DNA from: Datisca glomerata
Taxonomy: Eukaryota; Streptophyta; Magnoliopsida; Cucurbitales; Datiscaceae
DNA: 64,000 nt
Assembly (NCBI GenBank): GCA_003255025.1
Contig: QANY01008646.1
Span: 680,905-744,904, forward strand
Direction of reading: 5' to 3'
Every line of letters starts with the position of its first letter. The first letter of the stretch is position 1. Below the pieces are notes generated by a model. The model was given only the letters and a program-made list of their open reading frames with translations, did not search any database and was not told the DNA's origin. The position numbers and the translations under genes were made by a program. Positions 10,584-24,300 of the stretch are shown here, in pieces.

Positions 10584-11970
10584 AAATATTTACAAAGTAG
10601 GAAATTAATTATCTGGTAAGCATTTATATATAAAATGCTTCATGTTGAAGAGTTTTAAAGTTTTGACAATAAGAATCTCAATATATAGATCACACATGAA
10701 TTATATGTATAAATTTGATAAGCGAAGCTGGTTTAGAGATGAATTCAAATCATTGATTTATGATACATTTAGCTTTGATAAAAAGACAGGATTTACACAT
10801 GTAAACTAATTGTTTGTTTAATAGCTATAATTTTAAATCATGTCACAGGAAATTAAAGCAAAATTTTTAAATAACACAAACTAAATTAGTTAAAAATTTA
10901 TTGATTGCTAAACAATCACTAATACATCAGTGCTTTCACATTTTATTTTTTTACACAATTATTATACACTAAACAAGTTATTGACTAAATTTTAAGCGAC
11001 TAACAGATGTGTCCACTATTTAGACGTTCGTGTTTTATGAGTGTCATAAAAATGACTTAGCAAACTAACCTATGAATAATTGATACGTCACTTAATCGTT
11101 TAAAACTAGATCTAACATGATTCGATATAGAACTACTATTTTTTATATAAATATTTTTCTTGTTGTAGTTCTATTACTCAATTAGTTTACGTCAATAGGC
11201 ATATGAATCTCTAAAAAAAGAATAGACATACGAAATATACGTTAAATTTTGCTGACAAAAAATATGAAGTTAATTCAAGTTGGCCAACTTTCAGACGTTG
11301 GCACTTAATTCCGTCAATATTCCTTTATTTTTCTGAATTTTTAAGGTCTATACACCAGGGGCAAGGTTAGAAGTTTTGTAGAAAGGGGATATTTTTTTTC
11401 CGAATCTCATGCTATTTAACATAATAATAAATAATAAATATTTATACAATTTAATAATTTTAAAAATTTGAATAAGATAAATAATATATTATTTAATAAT
11501 ATTACAAATTTAAAGGTGACAAATAGTAAATAATTTAATAATTTTTTAAATTTAAAGGGACAAATAATATAAACTTTTATAACTTTATGAATTAAAAGGG
11601 AGGTAACTAGTATATTGATATATAATTATACACATCATCACATAATTAAATTATATGATGAAAAGAGGGCAATTGCCCCTTCACTGACAGGTGGCCTCGC
11701 CTCTGTTATCTATGATGTTGCCTCTGCTATCTATGACCTTGTATTGGTCAAATATTCTTGAACTCTTTTACAATACTGTTTTCTATAGAAAATTTGACAA
11801 AATTGAATTCTAAATAACCAATTTTACCTATCTTGAATGTCACGTGGAATAATTTTGTTCATTTCAAAGTTTGTGAATGTGAATACTAATTCAATTTATT
11901 AGTTTTTTTTAATTTGAAAGATATTGCATTCCATTGACAGAATACACAAGCAAAACCAAAATTTATACTC
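10584..11970. other. AT-rich intergenic DNA, no gene seen
   Basis: Spacer between the MITE and the 3' flank of NAP1. No coding motif, RNA gene or paired repeats were recognised. The right part may include NAP1 3' UTR and polyadenylation signals, but the transcript end cannot be placed. Confidence 0.5.
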
Positions 11971-12034
11971 GGTGAGAGAGGGAGAGAGGGAGCGAGGGAG
12001 AGAGAGAGGGGGAGAGAGGGAGTGAGAGAGAGAT
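11971..12034. repeat. GA-rich low-complexity tract
   Basis: Imperfect GAGA/GGGAGAGA purine tract with interruptions (GAGCGAGGGAG, GAGTGAGAGAG). It lies about 270 bp downstream of the NAP1 stop codon, so it may be in the 3' UTR or just beyond. Confidence 0.85.
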
Positions 12035-12303
12035 ACAAGAGCAATCACTTCACTCTTAGTCTTAGAGTCACATTAGATATCATAATATAGTACGTTGGAA
12101 AATATAATAAAGATTTCAGTGCTTCAATCAGTACGAGAACATCACATACTTTCAGCACCTAGAGGCAAATAATGATTGTTTGCTTTCCTCTCAATCCTCC
12201 CATATTCTCGGACAAGAACATAGTATTCAATATGCCTGCTAGGAGAAATTGACAGAAGAATCTCTACGTGTTCAGCCTCACCATGAAGTTTAATAACACA
12301 TTT

Positions 12304-15300
12304 CTACTTGTACGCTATGGGACCGGACCTTGACACTGCAAATCGTGGTAGCGGACTAGGACCTGTGCTCCCTGAAGATGACCCTTCTGGAAATTTCACT
12401 TTACGGCTTGAATTGTAATCCAATGGCCCAGATCCACGAATATTTCGGCTTTTGTTCTCCATATTCCTCAAGCTTCCACTATCAGGATCATAAAGATGCT
12501 CATGGCTAACCGATGATGATCCTCTATAATAGACAGAATCATTAGTCCCGTACTGAGGAGTTACATCACCGCGTGTTTGTCTTTGAACAGGAGATGCATG
12601 TGACAGTGACACTGCAGGCGAATGTCGGGGAGATGGGCTTAGCAATGCCAATGGCAAAGAAGAGTTTCCGTAGTACTGGCTATATATCGAACGTAGGATG
12701 GCATATGGAACGTGTGGTTCCAAAGAGCTTCTTGGCAGGTATGGTGAAATCTCACAAAGTTGGTCAAGAAAGATAAGTTGCGGTACAATATGGGATCTGT
12801 TGAAAGCAAAATTATATTGTTAAAGTTTATTTAGTTCTGAAATTCAAAAAAATTGTAAATGTAAAACCAGAGAAGTGTAGAGTATAACAAAGTGGGATCT
12901 TCTTGTTGAGTTACCCCCCCCCNNNNNNNNNNNTCCCCCCCCCCCCCCCCCCCCAAACCTTTGCAGGAAAATTCGACATATGATATAGCACTAAGCAATA
13001 GTATTACCAGATTACCTGTTCATTTCGCTAGAAGAATCTAGAATTATACCCGCAGCGAATTTGACAAAGAGCTGCAATGTGGACTTTATGCTTGTATCAG
13101 CTGACAACTGACTCTGTATTTCAGAATCCATTGCTTCGCTAACATGCCCATTTGACAACGACCCTCTCTGCTTACTTTCACGTTCCAGTCTTACATATTC
13201 ACTACCTGCAATTACAGCACTAATGCACCTGCCAACGAAATTTAGATGTTAGAGAGACATAAGTAATGTTAGTGCGAGCCACTACGATTTTCAACATAAA
13301 AAGGATTGGATCGTGTGTCGAGTAATCTAGGTTGCAAAATCTCTGAACGCTTGGTTTTCAAGATCAATTTCCGAAAGAAGGGATACTTACCAAATCCCCT
13401 AAAATCACGGGATAAGGAATCATGATTTATTAGCCGTAGATCTCCTCAATCTTAGCCCCTAACATTGCTGACAGATTATCAAATTAAATCTCCCTATAAT
13501 TCTACAGTACTCATAGTTGCGATTGATAAAATTGTTTACAATAATTAAATAATATATTAATACGGAGAACTAATTACAAATTTACAAGGGGAAATACCGC
13601 AGGGATATGCGGGCGTAGGTTGGGAAATTTTGTTTGGTGGTAAATGTTGGTCAACTTGATGTTAATTGTAACAAATGATAAAGGCAAGCACATGCAAAAT
13701 AAAGAGAGGATAGAGCAAGTAGGCAACCGAACCTTGCCAAACAATAGATATTGTTATTGAAGCCACCCGTATCAACATTGAAGGCAGTGGAGTTCCAAAT
13801 ACTAGAGGTCATGAAGCTGGCAAATAGATACGGTAACAAGCTCCATGAACCATCATTTGCACCACCCACCTCTTCCAATATAGATCTTACCCAATGGGAA
13901 TCATGATCACTGACTGCACCTACACTGTTTGCCACTTCCTTTATTCTCTTTATATCCTTCTTTTGAGGCACCTCATCAGGTATATGCTTAACCGCTGCAG
14001 TTAATAATGAGTGAATTAGAGGTGCCCCTTCTTCAAGAACAGTTCCAGCTGCTTCAGCTAAATTCTGATCAAAGGCTAGGGCTAACCCAGCCTGAACACA
14101 AAATCCAATCACGGTGTCCATATCAATAATTTGCTTTATGGATGCCTCTCTTTCATTTCGGTCACCTGAATGAAGGCTGCTTGCAACAGCTTCTATCACC
14201 TCACGGTTAGACCTCAAAGATGTGTCAATGCAATTTAAAAGTGCAGCCGTGTGTTCTTTCAGTAGTCGCCCTAGCTTGTCAACACCATAGCCACCGAAAA
14301 TACGAGTAAAGGCCCGCAGCTCTCTCGCATCAGTGACCGAGTCAGCAAAATATCCACCAACAGGCCTTGTGCTCTTGAAGCATTTGTGAAATGGGGCGAA
14401 TAGGATTCCAGCACCAGAAGTATCTTTGATAATGTTGTCTATGTACCAGTTGCAGATAGCTTCAGCAGCTGACCCTGATTCTTGCTCTGTTTGCTTGTCA
14501 AACAAGTGCAGAGATGAAACTGGTCCTGAGAAGGACTCAGTGAGCAAAACTTCTCGCATTCCGCGGGTGAGATCCATGCTAATATGCTGCTCTGCAAGAT
14601 GGACAATACTGATATGTCTGCGAATAAGTGACTCCAGAATGGAAGGCCGCTGAAGATCATTTTCCGTTTTTAGCACAGCAAGCAACCTTCTCCTGAAGTT
14701 TACAAGGATGCATTCTCTCATGTACTGCACATAATAATCATCAAATTACAGCAGAACATTAATTAATAACAAGAATTCCTTGGCTCCCAAATGAGCGCAC
14801 ATTTAGTGCTTGTTAGTCTTTCAAAATAGAGAACATGAGCATGCTTTGGTTTGTTACGAGTGGGTTCTACTCTTCTTTGCTTGGCTGGGAGTGGGTCTAA
14901 TATTATGGTAGATTCAGCGAAATGAAATCGCCTTGCAAGTTGGTTGTGAAGGAACTAGTTTTCACTCAGGTCTTTATAGGTGTTTATAGCTCTCCAGATA
15001 AGAAGAGAAGAAACCCACTATCATTAATACTTGGTGATATACCTAGCGAATAGTATTTTTCTTGACATGGTGCAACAACAGAGCAATGCAATAAATATGA
15101 TAATGAGGAAAAGATTACAAGGGAAAGGGTATGTGCATGGTCAAAATTAAAGGAAATTAAGAAATATATTGCTTTTTGAGAACAAATATCTTGTTGAGAA
15201 CAAGGAACGACTGCAAGAATTATTAGATTTTAAACTTTTAAAGAGAGGAACTGAAAAACAAGTTTGGGAATCACTGAGTAGCAGAAGAAATCAGCTATAG

Positions 15301-18300
15301 AGAAGGTGGTTATTCAAATATATACCAGTTAAGAAGCCTATGAGTATCTTGAAAACTTTAGAAGGAAAGCTACTAGAGAAGGATAGGAGTAGAATAAAAA
15401 GTGAAGAAAAGCTTATTACAACATACCTCCCTCAGGACAAACACATGATTTAGAACACATATAGGCTCCATATCATTTAAAACTGAACACAAATTGGTCA
15501 ACCTTTGCATTGCAGCTTCAAGCCTGTCATTAAAGAAAACTTTAATGTTTAATACTCGTCTATTTTGTTATAAATAAATAATTACATCAATGTTTAACAG
15601 CAAGAGAGATAAATAATGTCAAAGTGTGCCCATCAGGGCGTTGCCAAGCAGTAAGGATGTTGCTTGGGAGTGTATTCTCCATGCCCTGAGTTATTAAAAA
15701 AATTATGTATAATTCGAATTTATAGGATTTACATGTTAATCGAACTACTATTTTCAGGATAGCTCTCCTGACCAGGCAAAGGAAAACCAGTCACTCCTTT
15801 TGGATATTTGATTGAAGAAGTCGAAACTCTTGATGTATAATTCAAGTAAGAAGCTGCTTGCTCTGGAAGAAGCTGATATTTATCAAAGTAAAAGTTATAA
15901 GGATAATTGTTTGATCAATAAGGCATTCAAAATTTTATTCTATAGGTACATTACTAAAAGAAACCTGTATCTCTAGGGCACCAAATCCTCCTTCAGAGTC
16001 AAGAATATTAATTAATCCCTCCAGCCCTCCCATAATAGATTCAACGAGGGATTCAACATAGAGGACTGCATCCCTACCAATTTTAGTCACCTGCATGAAC
16101 CAACGTGAAAATGGATTGTTATCCCATTTACTACTCTCCCATTGAGCCACAATACATAGGAAGTATAATGCGAACCCTATAACCACAGTCGTGAGCAAGA
16201 TAGGGCAAAGTAAATAAACTTGGGGTCAAGGAACTAAACCTTAGGGGCATGTTTATTTTGCGGATTGCACATCAAAAATGACTTAACTAGTCCAGGATTA
16301 GCAAGTTAAATGTTTGGTTTTAATTTTCTCTAGAGTTTAGATAAGCCAACAGAACAATTAGGACTGACTATTTGGTCTTATCCATTTCTGATAAATAACA
16401 GACCCCTAGTATAGAATTTTCCGTTGCAACAGTTAACTCTTACGTCTTTTTTATGGGTAAGAAACAGTAAAGTTTAATTGACAAAGTCAAAGTGTACAAG
16501 AGAGGATTAGCTATCCTCTGTCTATGACTTTACAATGGCTCTCGAATTTGGGAGGAACAGAAAGAAAGGAAATTCCCTAGAAAGCTTCAAAGAAATTCGC
16601 CCATTTAGATGCCGAATTCTGATGTTTTCCCACAACATTTAACTGACTGATTCTTTTCAAAATTCTGGACTCCACTCGACCAAAAACCCAAAGGGTCGGA
16701 GAAGTAAATTCTCAATAATATCAACTTCTTCTTAGTCCCTCGTCCAAAGGGATTAATAAGAAGCAAGGAGTTAACATCCTTTGGCATAATACAACTTGGC
16801 TCAAATTTGACTAGGAGCTTAATCCACAAAAGATAGTGAAGGAACAAGTAATTAATTAATGATTCCACCTCCTTTGTTCATAGAATGCACCTGGGAAGCA
16901 TGCCAACATATACTTCCTCCGCGATGAAGTTTTTCTTCGGATGTCTAATTTCTAGATGATGTTTTCTAGGAAACAACTGAACTCACCTTCTTCAAAATTC
17001 CATGCCTCTCATTCAGGAGAGGGTGACACTCCAGCACCCGTTCTGGTTGCCCACAGCTACCCCACCCCCGGTCTTACGCTCCTTCTATCTAGCTCTCTCG
17101 CATATAACATCTACCAACTGAATAACTAAATTCGACAAACACTATTCCCAGTGATGACTGTTCATTCTGGAATAACCAATCAGCAAGACAAAAGTGCCTT
17201 AAAGTAACAAATATTGTGAAGGAATTAATTAATAAACTTCCACCTCAGTGCCATCTGAAAGAAAAATCTCATTCAAGCAAGTCCTTATACACCATTTTCC
17301 TCTTACAAGGCACATTTATAGATGAAATTTTCATCTTCTTCATTTGCATTTTCCTTTTATCAACAATGATCTGTCTCCAGAATGGGACATCTGAGACGAA
17401 ATTTTACCACGTGGTACTACTAAAAGTTGTCTCCCCTATAAAAACCTTTTGTGTAGGATAATGTAAAGTCTGTAGCTTCTAAGTGGGCCTATTCTAATCT
17501 TTTAAAGGTTTTCCATTCTTTTTTGTTCTCTCTAACTGGAGAGAAGTTGTAAATTGATACATATTGATGATAGCTTATCCTCTTTTGTACAAATATCTCT
17601 ATATTATTAATGAAAATTAAGCTTCTTATCCCCATGGAATCGAAGGGGAAAAACAGAAAGTAGGGAAGATGAATAAGTTCACATCTGACCTCCTCTGGGA
17701 CAATTGGAGAAGCACACTCTGGAAAACTACTAGCAACGCCAAGCCATGCACAGCAATGTTGAGGACGACCTTCTGGTCCAAACATAGTATTTCTGAAAAT
17801 CTGTGCTAACACATAAGCTCTAGTAATTGGCATGATGTTACTTATTACTGCCTCAAAAAATAATATAAACACAAAATTTAAACAAAACTGCACAACTAAC
17901 AATATAGTATATGGAGCATTAAGCATAACAATTTAGATACTGAATTACAAATTTACTTACAGTGGTAAGATGCTGGTGGTAGAAATATAGCTTTTTGAGA
18001 CTGCCGTGTTTTGATAATTGAGATTCCAGTTCATCAACACACCTGCACGAGGAGAACCAAAAACTCATATCCTTTTTAAATGTGCATGTTAACTAGAATT
18101 TCTTTACCAAATGTTGTACATAAATCCATATATTTACTTGTGAATATAAAAATCTCTAAGAACACTCCATGGGCACATAGGGATGGGAACAAGTAAGGTG
18201 GCAAAAACTGGTGTGGTTTCCCAGAGTCACTCCCGAAAACTGCTTTATTACTTCGCTGGCTTCACTGAGGCTGGCCACTGAGGCCAGATTTTTAAATGGA

Positions 18301-21300
18301 ACCCAAGTATTAGTTTGGACAGTGGAGCATCTTTTTGTGCAGAGTGAGACTAAAACCTGTTTGGCACAAATTGATGGGGCTGTGAATTTAGGTGCTTGTG
18401 GAACACATGGGGGCAGCTTACCAATTGGCTTTTGTCCCATGCTGAAGGTAAGAGGCTGAGAGCCAGGCTTCTGCAACATGCTTTCTTGTCATCTATTTAT
18501 TTTGTGCGGCTGGAAAGAAATAGCGGAATTTTTTAGGGCAAGATTATTAGGGACTGCCCTGTTATTTATAGTTGCACAACTAGGAATGTACTTGAAAGTT
18601 ATGGTATGGTAATGGACTTGATAGCTCTGAGTTAAACCTCAGACTGCAAATGAAGTAGAAAGGATTAGTAGGCACTACTAATTTACTTTGCTTGTCTGGC
18701 TGTGGAATGTCATTTATTTCTCTTGTAATACCTGAGGTATGGTTCTTGTATTGCTGTAAATAGTTATTCTTTTATTAATGTATTAACCTTTTAACCAAAA
18801 AAAGTCTAAAAGCCCAACTTAGTTGTTGAGACAAAAACTAAAAGTCTAACTGAACAAAAAGAAACGACACTATCTAAATTACTGCTAAGGAAAAGCACCT
18901 GGACCAATTATATGCAGCATTTCCCTCTGACAACAAGCCCTCTTTCCCAGTAGAAACTGTAGCTTTCTCCAGGTGTCTTATATTAATAGATGAGCGGGAT
19001 GATGTGACAATCATCAATATTGACAACCAGTCCTTTCTGAAGCTCTAATAATTAAAAAATAAAACTTACCATTTTGATATACAATGACAAAAGGATACGC
19101 ACAAGGATAACTATATAACAAACATCTTAATAGAATAATTTGACAAAGAATGTCTTAGTAAAAGGACTTGATGCACAGCCTAAGTTACTTATAATTTAGT
19201 TACAAAAGGAGGATAATTTCTCAAAGGAAAAAAGACAGACAAGGATTTCTGGCAATATCAATGATCTCCCCATAAGATTAACATCAACAAACATAAGTAC
19301 AAAGATTATCCTTGTACAGCTTCAGCCTGAATCATGCACGATATCACACATAAAAGAAAAAACTAATCACAAATCTTAAAAAAATTTAGGAAGTTATTGG
19401 CTGAAGCTTTTCTTTTTATTGCTGAAATTAATTGAAGATATAACCATGACATTCAGAAGTAAGTAACACAGTATTATTTAACTCAAGCTCTTGAAGCATA
19501 TTTAGTACATATACGATCCCACAACTTTACTCCCTTATTATGGAGTCATTAAATGTTTCTGATATTTCAGAATCTAGAAAATGTCAAATTTTAGAAACAT
19601 AAAGTGAATATAGACACTCGCATAGAAAACAATAAAGAGAATATTGACACGTCTTCAACAAGGATGAAATGAAAAGGTAGAGGTTTCTTACAGATAGATC
19701 ACAAGTGATTGCCGAAATATTTTCACCCTGTGGTTTTGGTATGTTTTCAAGGTGACGAACTACTTGTTGAAAAAGTCCTTTCAGTCCTGCATCTAAGTCA
19801 AGAGCCACCATTCCTGGAGTGCCCAGCAAAAATCGTATTCTACCAGCGCATGCGGAAAGATATGACAATCCATAACCTCGAATAGCTGCATACAAATATC
19901 AAAAGTTTTGATTAAGAACTAAAATAATGAAACGCATTACTCCTTTTCATATGAATGAAGTACGCTTAACCCAGGATTTCAGGAACAGTATGATTTTTTC
20001 TTCTCAGAAATTACATATTATATTCCACCACTATTTAGAAAATATTGTTTTTTTTCTTATTTGACCTCTGTTCCCCCAATAGTAACATAAAGAAAAACAA
20101 AACAAAAAAAGGTAACTGACCTCACCTGCAATATATTTTCGCACTAAACAGCAAAGGCGGTCCATTCCATCTAATAGAAATCCAATAGTTGGATCGCTTG
20201 GATCCTTTTGACCAAAATACAGTTCACAGAAGTCAGGCACTTCAAAAGAATTTCGGATTGAGAGTTGATGAAAACAAGTTGGAAAACATTACTTACTATA
20301 TCTACTGGTACAATTCTGGTAGCTTTAGATTTTGAGGAGACAATTCCTACATGTTGAAAATACCAACAGACCTCACATTGAGCTAAAGCCAAGGCAGAAA
20401 ACACCATCTGCAGGAAATAGTTTGAGAAAATATAATTGAAAGTCAATACCACTAGCTTGACATGCAGTCAGTTAGACATGCACTTAACATGTACTCATTA
20501 AAGGCAGGGAAAATGAAGAACCAAAAAAGGGATATTTATCAATCAATGCAGTAACAATCATCCTCATGAGGAAATTCCTACACGAGCTTCTAGACATCGT
20601 AAAAACATTGTCAACATGAGTGGATTACCTACATACGTCATAAAAGTCTATACCCATTCTCCTGATAAAACTCTATTGTTTCGTAACAACAAATTACCAA
20701 CCCCTAAAACACCTAATTCTTTCATTTTTTATGTTCCTCCAATAGGTTCAATGACTCCAATCTAACTTTTTCTAGAAGAAAGGAATATGGACCTCAAATA
20801 AAAGAAAATACAAACCGCAGCTCAAGAGAGGATAAAAAATCTCCCATCATGAAAACAAAGAAAACATTAATCTTAACCAACTTGTGAACTTCTACAAATA
20901 AAAGGGAATAGAAATGCTTCAAATGATATATAATGCCTCAACGGGAAGCCAAAAAAAGGCTAAGGTTCAAAAATAAATACCCCTTACATTTTCTCTGTTT
21001 GCAGTCATACCCATATACAAATTTTTTTGTCCAATCTAGTACCTACATTTTAAAGTTTTTGAAATTATGCCCCTGATTAAACTAATAGCTAATGTCGGTG
21101 ACATTATGCACACCATCTCCGGTTTCTTTTGTGTTACTTTTACAATAAAAAATCAAAGTAAAGTTGTGTGTATTATGAACCAAAAATCCAAGAAGAGGGT
21201 AGATATAGCACTAGGCTCCAAGACCGACTGTGCGTGAAAGCGTCCAAACCAAGTTTTCAGAATCAGAACCGGCAAAGAGACAATTGTGCCATCTTGCTAG

Positions 21301-24300
21301 TCCTTAAAAAAAAAGGAAAAGATTTACAAAAGGCATTGTCACGGCCATAAAAATTACAGTGTTTCTTTCCCTCCATATAGACCAAAAGAGAGCAAAAGTG
21401 AGAACTTCCCAAAAAGCTGAATCCATAGCAGAAAAGCCTGCTAATTTCCAACTCCATAGGCTATATATGTAACAGATTGTGAGCCTTGGCATAACCCAGC
21501 AGATCCGAACAGGCGAACACTACTCAAAACAATACCCCATAATTTCTTTTGGAACGCAGTGAAGAAAAATATGGCCATTGGTCTCCTCCTGGAAACAAAA
21601 AAACACATTGTTTGGTAAAGAGAAATTCCCTACATTTGGGAACATCCAAAGTTAAGTTGGCATTCCATACTGATGACCAAACTAGGAAGGCATTGGTTGG
21701 GACTTTTATCTTCCTAATGTCCAATGTGTTTCCAAGGAAAATAAGGATCTCATTCTCCCTGCAAATGTAGAGCCAAATAGAACAAGTATTTCTGCTTTCA
21801 ATTGAAGAGGGGAACCGAGAATTTGCATCTTCCCCTATTTTAGCGACTACAACACTGTTCTCCTCTTGAAAAGAAAGACAAAGCCATTTGTCTATGGAAG
21901 CCTTTAGCACTCTTTAAGTCTGTGATGCCCAGACATCCTTGCTGAAAACGAGAGCAAAGTTATTACAGTAAATTAAGTGAACTGATTATCTTTTGATGTG
22001 CCTTTCCAGAGAAAAGTCCTCATTCTCCCTTCTAGCACGTTAACCACAGAACTGGGAATAGGGACACAGGACAACTACTAAATTGGGAGATTGGAAAAAA
22101 TGCTCCGAATAAGTGCTTTTGGATAAGTATTGCCCCTTCCAGCTAGCTAACCTTGAATTACATTTCTCTATCACCGGTCCCAAGCACTGCCACCTCCTCA
22201 GCTTAAGTCCCCAGGGCTACCTAAGTAAGATGTTGGAAAGTTTCCTAATTTGCAGCTCAAAATGCTTGCTAAAGAAATTCTCTGAGAATAAAGAGATGGA
22301 ACCTCCCCACTTGAAACAGCTTGCATTTGTTCAGGTTGATCTATAAACACGAAATTGCTAAAAAAGAAGCAAATGCACTGAATATGAAGCAGATTATCGC
22401 TGGTGCCTTGTGACAAAACTATCATCTGAAAACAGAAGATGAGAGAATGTGAGAGAATTTTGAACATTTCTGCTCAGTTCAAAGCCTTCAAGAAACCCTC
22501 CAGATATAGTCCTAAATCTAAAGGACTAAGATTACCCTAGACCATAATGAAGAGGAAGGGGGGGAGAGGATTTCCCTGGCGCAAACCTTACAGTCACAAA
22601 AGAAACCAACAAGCCTCAATTAACAATCAGTGAGATCTTGCTATGGAAACACAACTCTTCGTCCAATTCCTCCACTTAAAGCCAAACCCCATCGTCTCTA
22701 TTACAAATAAAATAGCCAAACCTCAATTATTTTCAGCCAAAAGCCATTCAATTCCTCCATTTCTACTGAAATAGAATCTAGATTAAGTTAGGTTTACTCA
22801 GTCCTGAATTTTCAGCTTCAAACTACTATTTCTAAAAGTTTGTCAAAGGACTTCATATTAAATAGATATTGGAAGACCTCTAAACTAGCATATTTTGTGC
22901 AAGAAGCGGCTTAATTGCAAGTAATTAAAGTGACAAGTGCTAAATTGGCCAAATATACTGTATAGAGGTGCGATTGCAAAAGAGCCAAGTATCGGGGTCT
23001 GTTTTAGATTTAAAAACCAAGGATGCCTTATGAAGTCCAGATTCTTCTCATTATCTTTCAAAATCTTTCAATCATGCTCTGACCATACCACTCAAAACAA
23101 ACTAAAAAGTCATACTTTCATTCCAAAGGATCAAAATCTTTTTGTTAATTGCCCTTAAAACAAAAGGCAAGCTTAATAAAGAGGAGGCCTTGTCTGCTAA
23201 AAATCAACGATGAAGCAAACCTAACCATAATTCAAAAAAGAGGACAGATATTGTCCTCTCTTTTAACTCAATATCCTTAGGTTCACCTTCACCTTGCCAC
23301 AGAAAACATGGCCGTTTCAATCAAGCTCACAACCTTTAGAAGTAAATTGAGAAAGAACGACTATTATCTATTTAACCCTAACTTTGTTTCAAGGAAGTCA
23401 CTTTAACATAAAAACACCACCTCTCAAACATAGAGGTTTATATGTTTTGAACGTGTAACTAACAAAGATTGAAATATTTCAACCAATGATAAAATTATTT
23501 GCAATAGCAATAAAGTAGAGATTACTTACCTGAATGTTTGGAGCCAATAAACTAGGCTGATCAGTGAAAAAGAGCACCATTCTTCCAATCTCTTGCTTCA
23601 GAAAGATTCTTCTTTCATGATGTATTGCATCACAAGAGACCAAAGCTTGTTCATGCACCTCACTGTAATTTCCATTTAACTTTTTATATCATTTACAACA
23701 CTCTTTTTTTTTCTTTTTTCTATTGTTTAGTAGTTGTGTATATCTCATTCTTAAAACCAGCAAAGGTGGCATGTGCAAAAGAGCTCATTATAGTCAGTGT
23801 AAAAGAAGACCAATCATCCGACCAAAAGGAAGTATTCTCCGTTGGAACTATAACCCCCCCCCCCCCAACCCTCACCAACAGAAGAGGGAAAATGAAAGTT
23901 TACTCCAGTAGAGTATGTCATTCCCATTAAAACCTAGATTAGAAAGACAACAACAAAACTTAAAAATTTTATACCTTATCATTTTCTCCACCTGTTTCGC
24001 AACACTATACTCCAGATCTGCTTCTTTCTGCTTCGTACGCCCAGATTTTGCCAATTTCTTTGATTCTAATATTCTCGGTAAAACGTATAACTGATAATCC
24101 TCGTGCAAATGTACGCACTGCATGTGTATAGTTACGTCAAGGTTCTCGTACAGCAGACAAAGAACATCTATGAAGAATGAACAAAATCACATCATCTCAC
24201 CTCTTCCCTAAATAATGCAAGGACTAAATTTTCCTTCAATACAACCTGAAACAGGAAAGAGAAAAACGAGAGGAAATAAAATCTATACAGATATAATTTA

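Noticed and set aside
12573..12776. Plus-strand ORF opposite the last NAP1 exon
   Set aside because: Antisense shadow of the serine/proline-rich coding exon; no motif of its own.
14426..14660. ORFs on either strand overlapping NAP1 exon 21
   Set aside because: They lie within the 992-bp coding exon in other frames and match nothing recognisable.
18211..18459. Possible extra gene or exon in NAP1 intron 15
   Set aside because: Flanking exons already join in phase with full conservation; the peptides on both strands lack known motifs.
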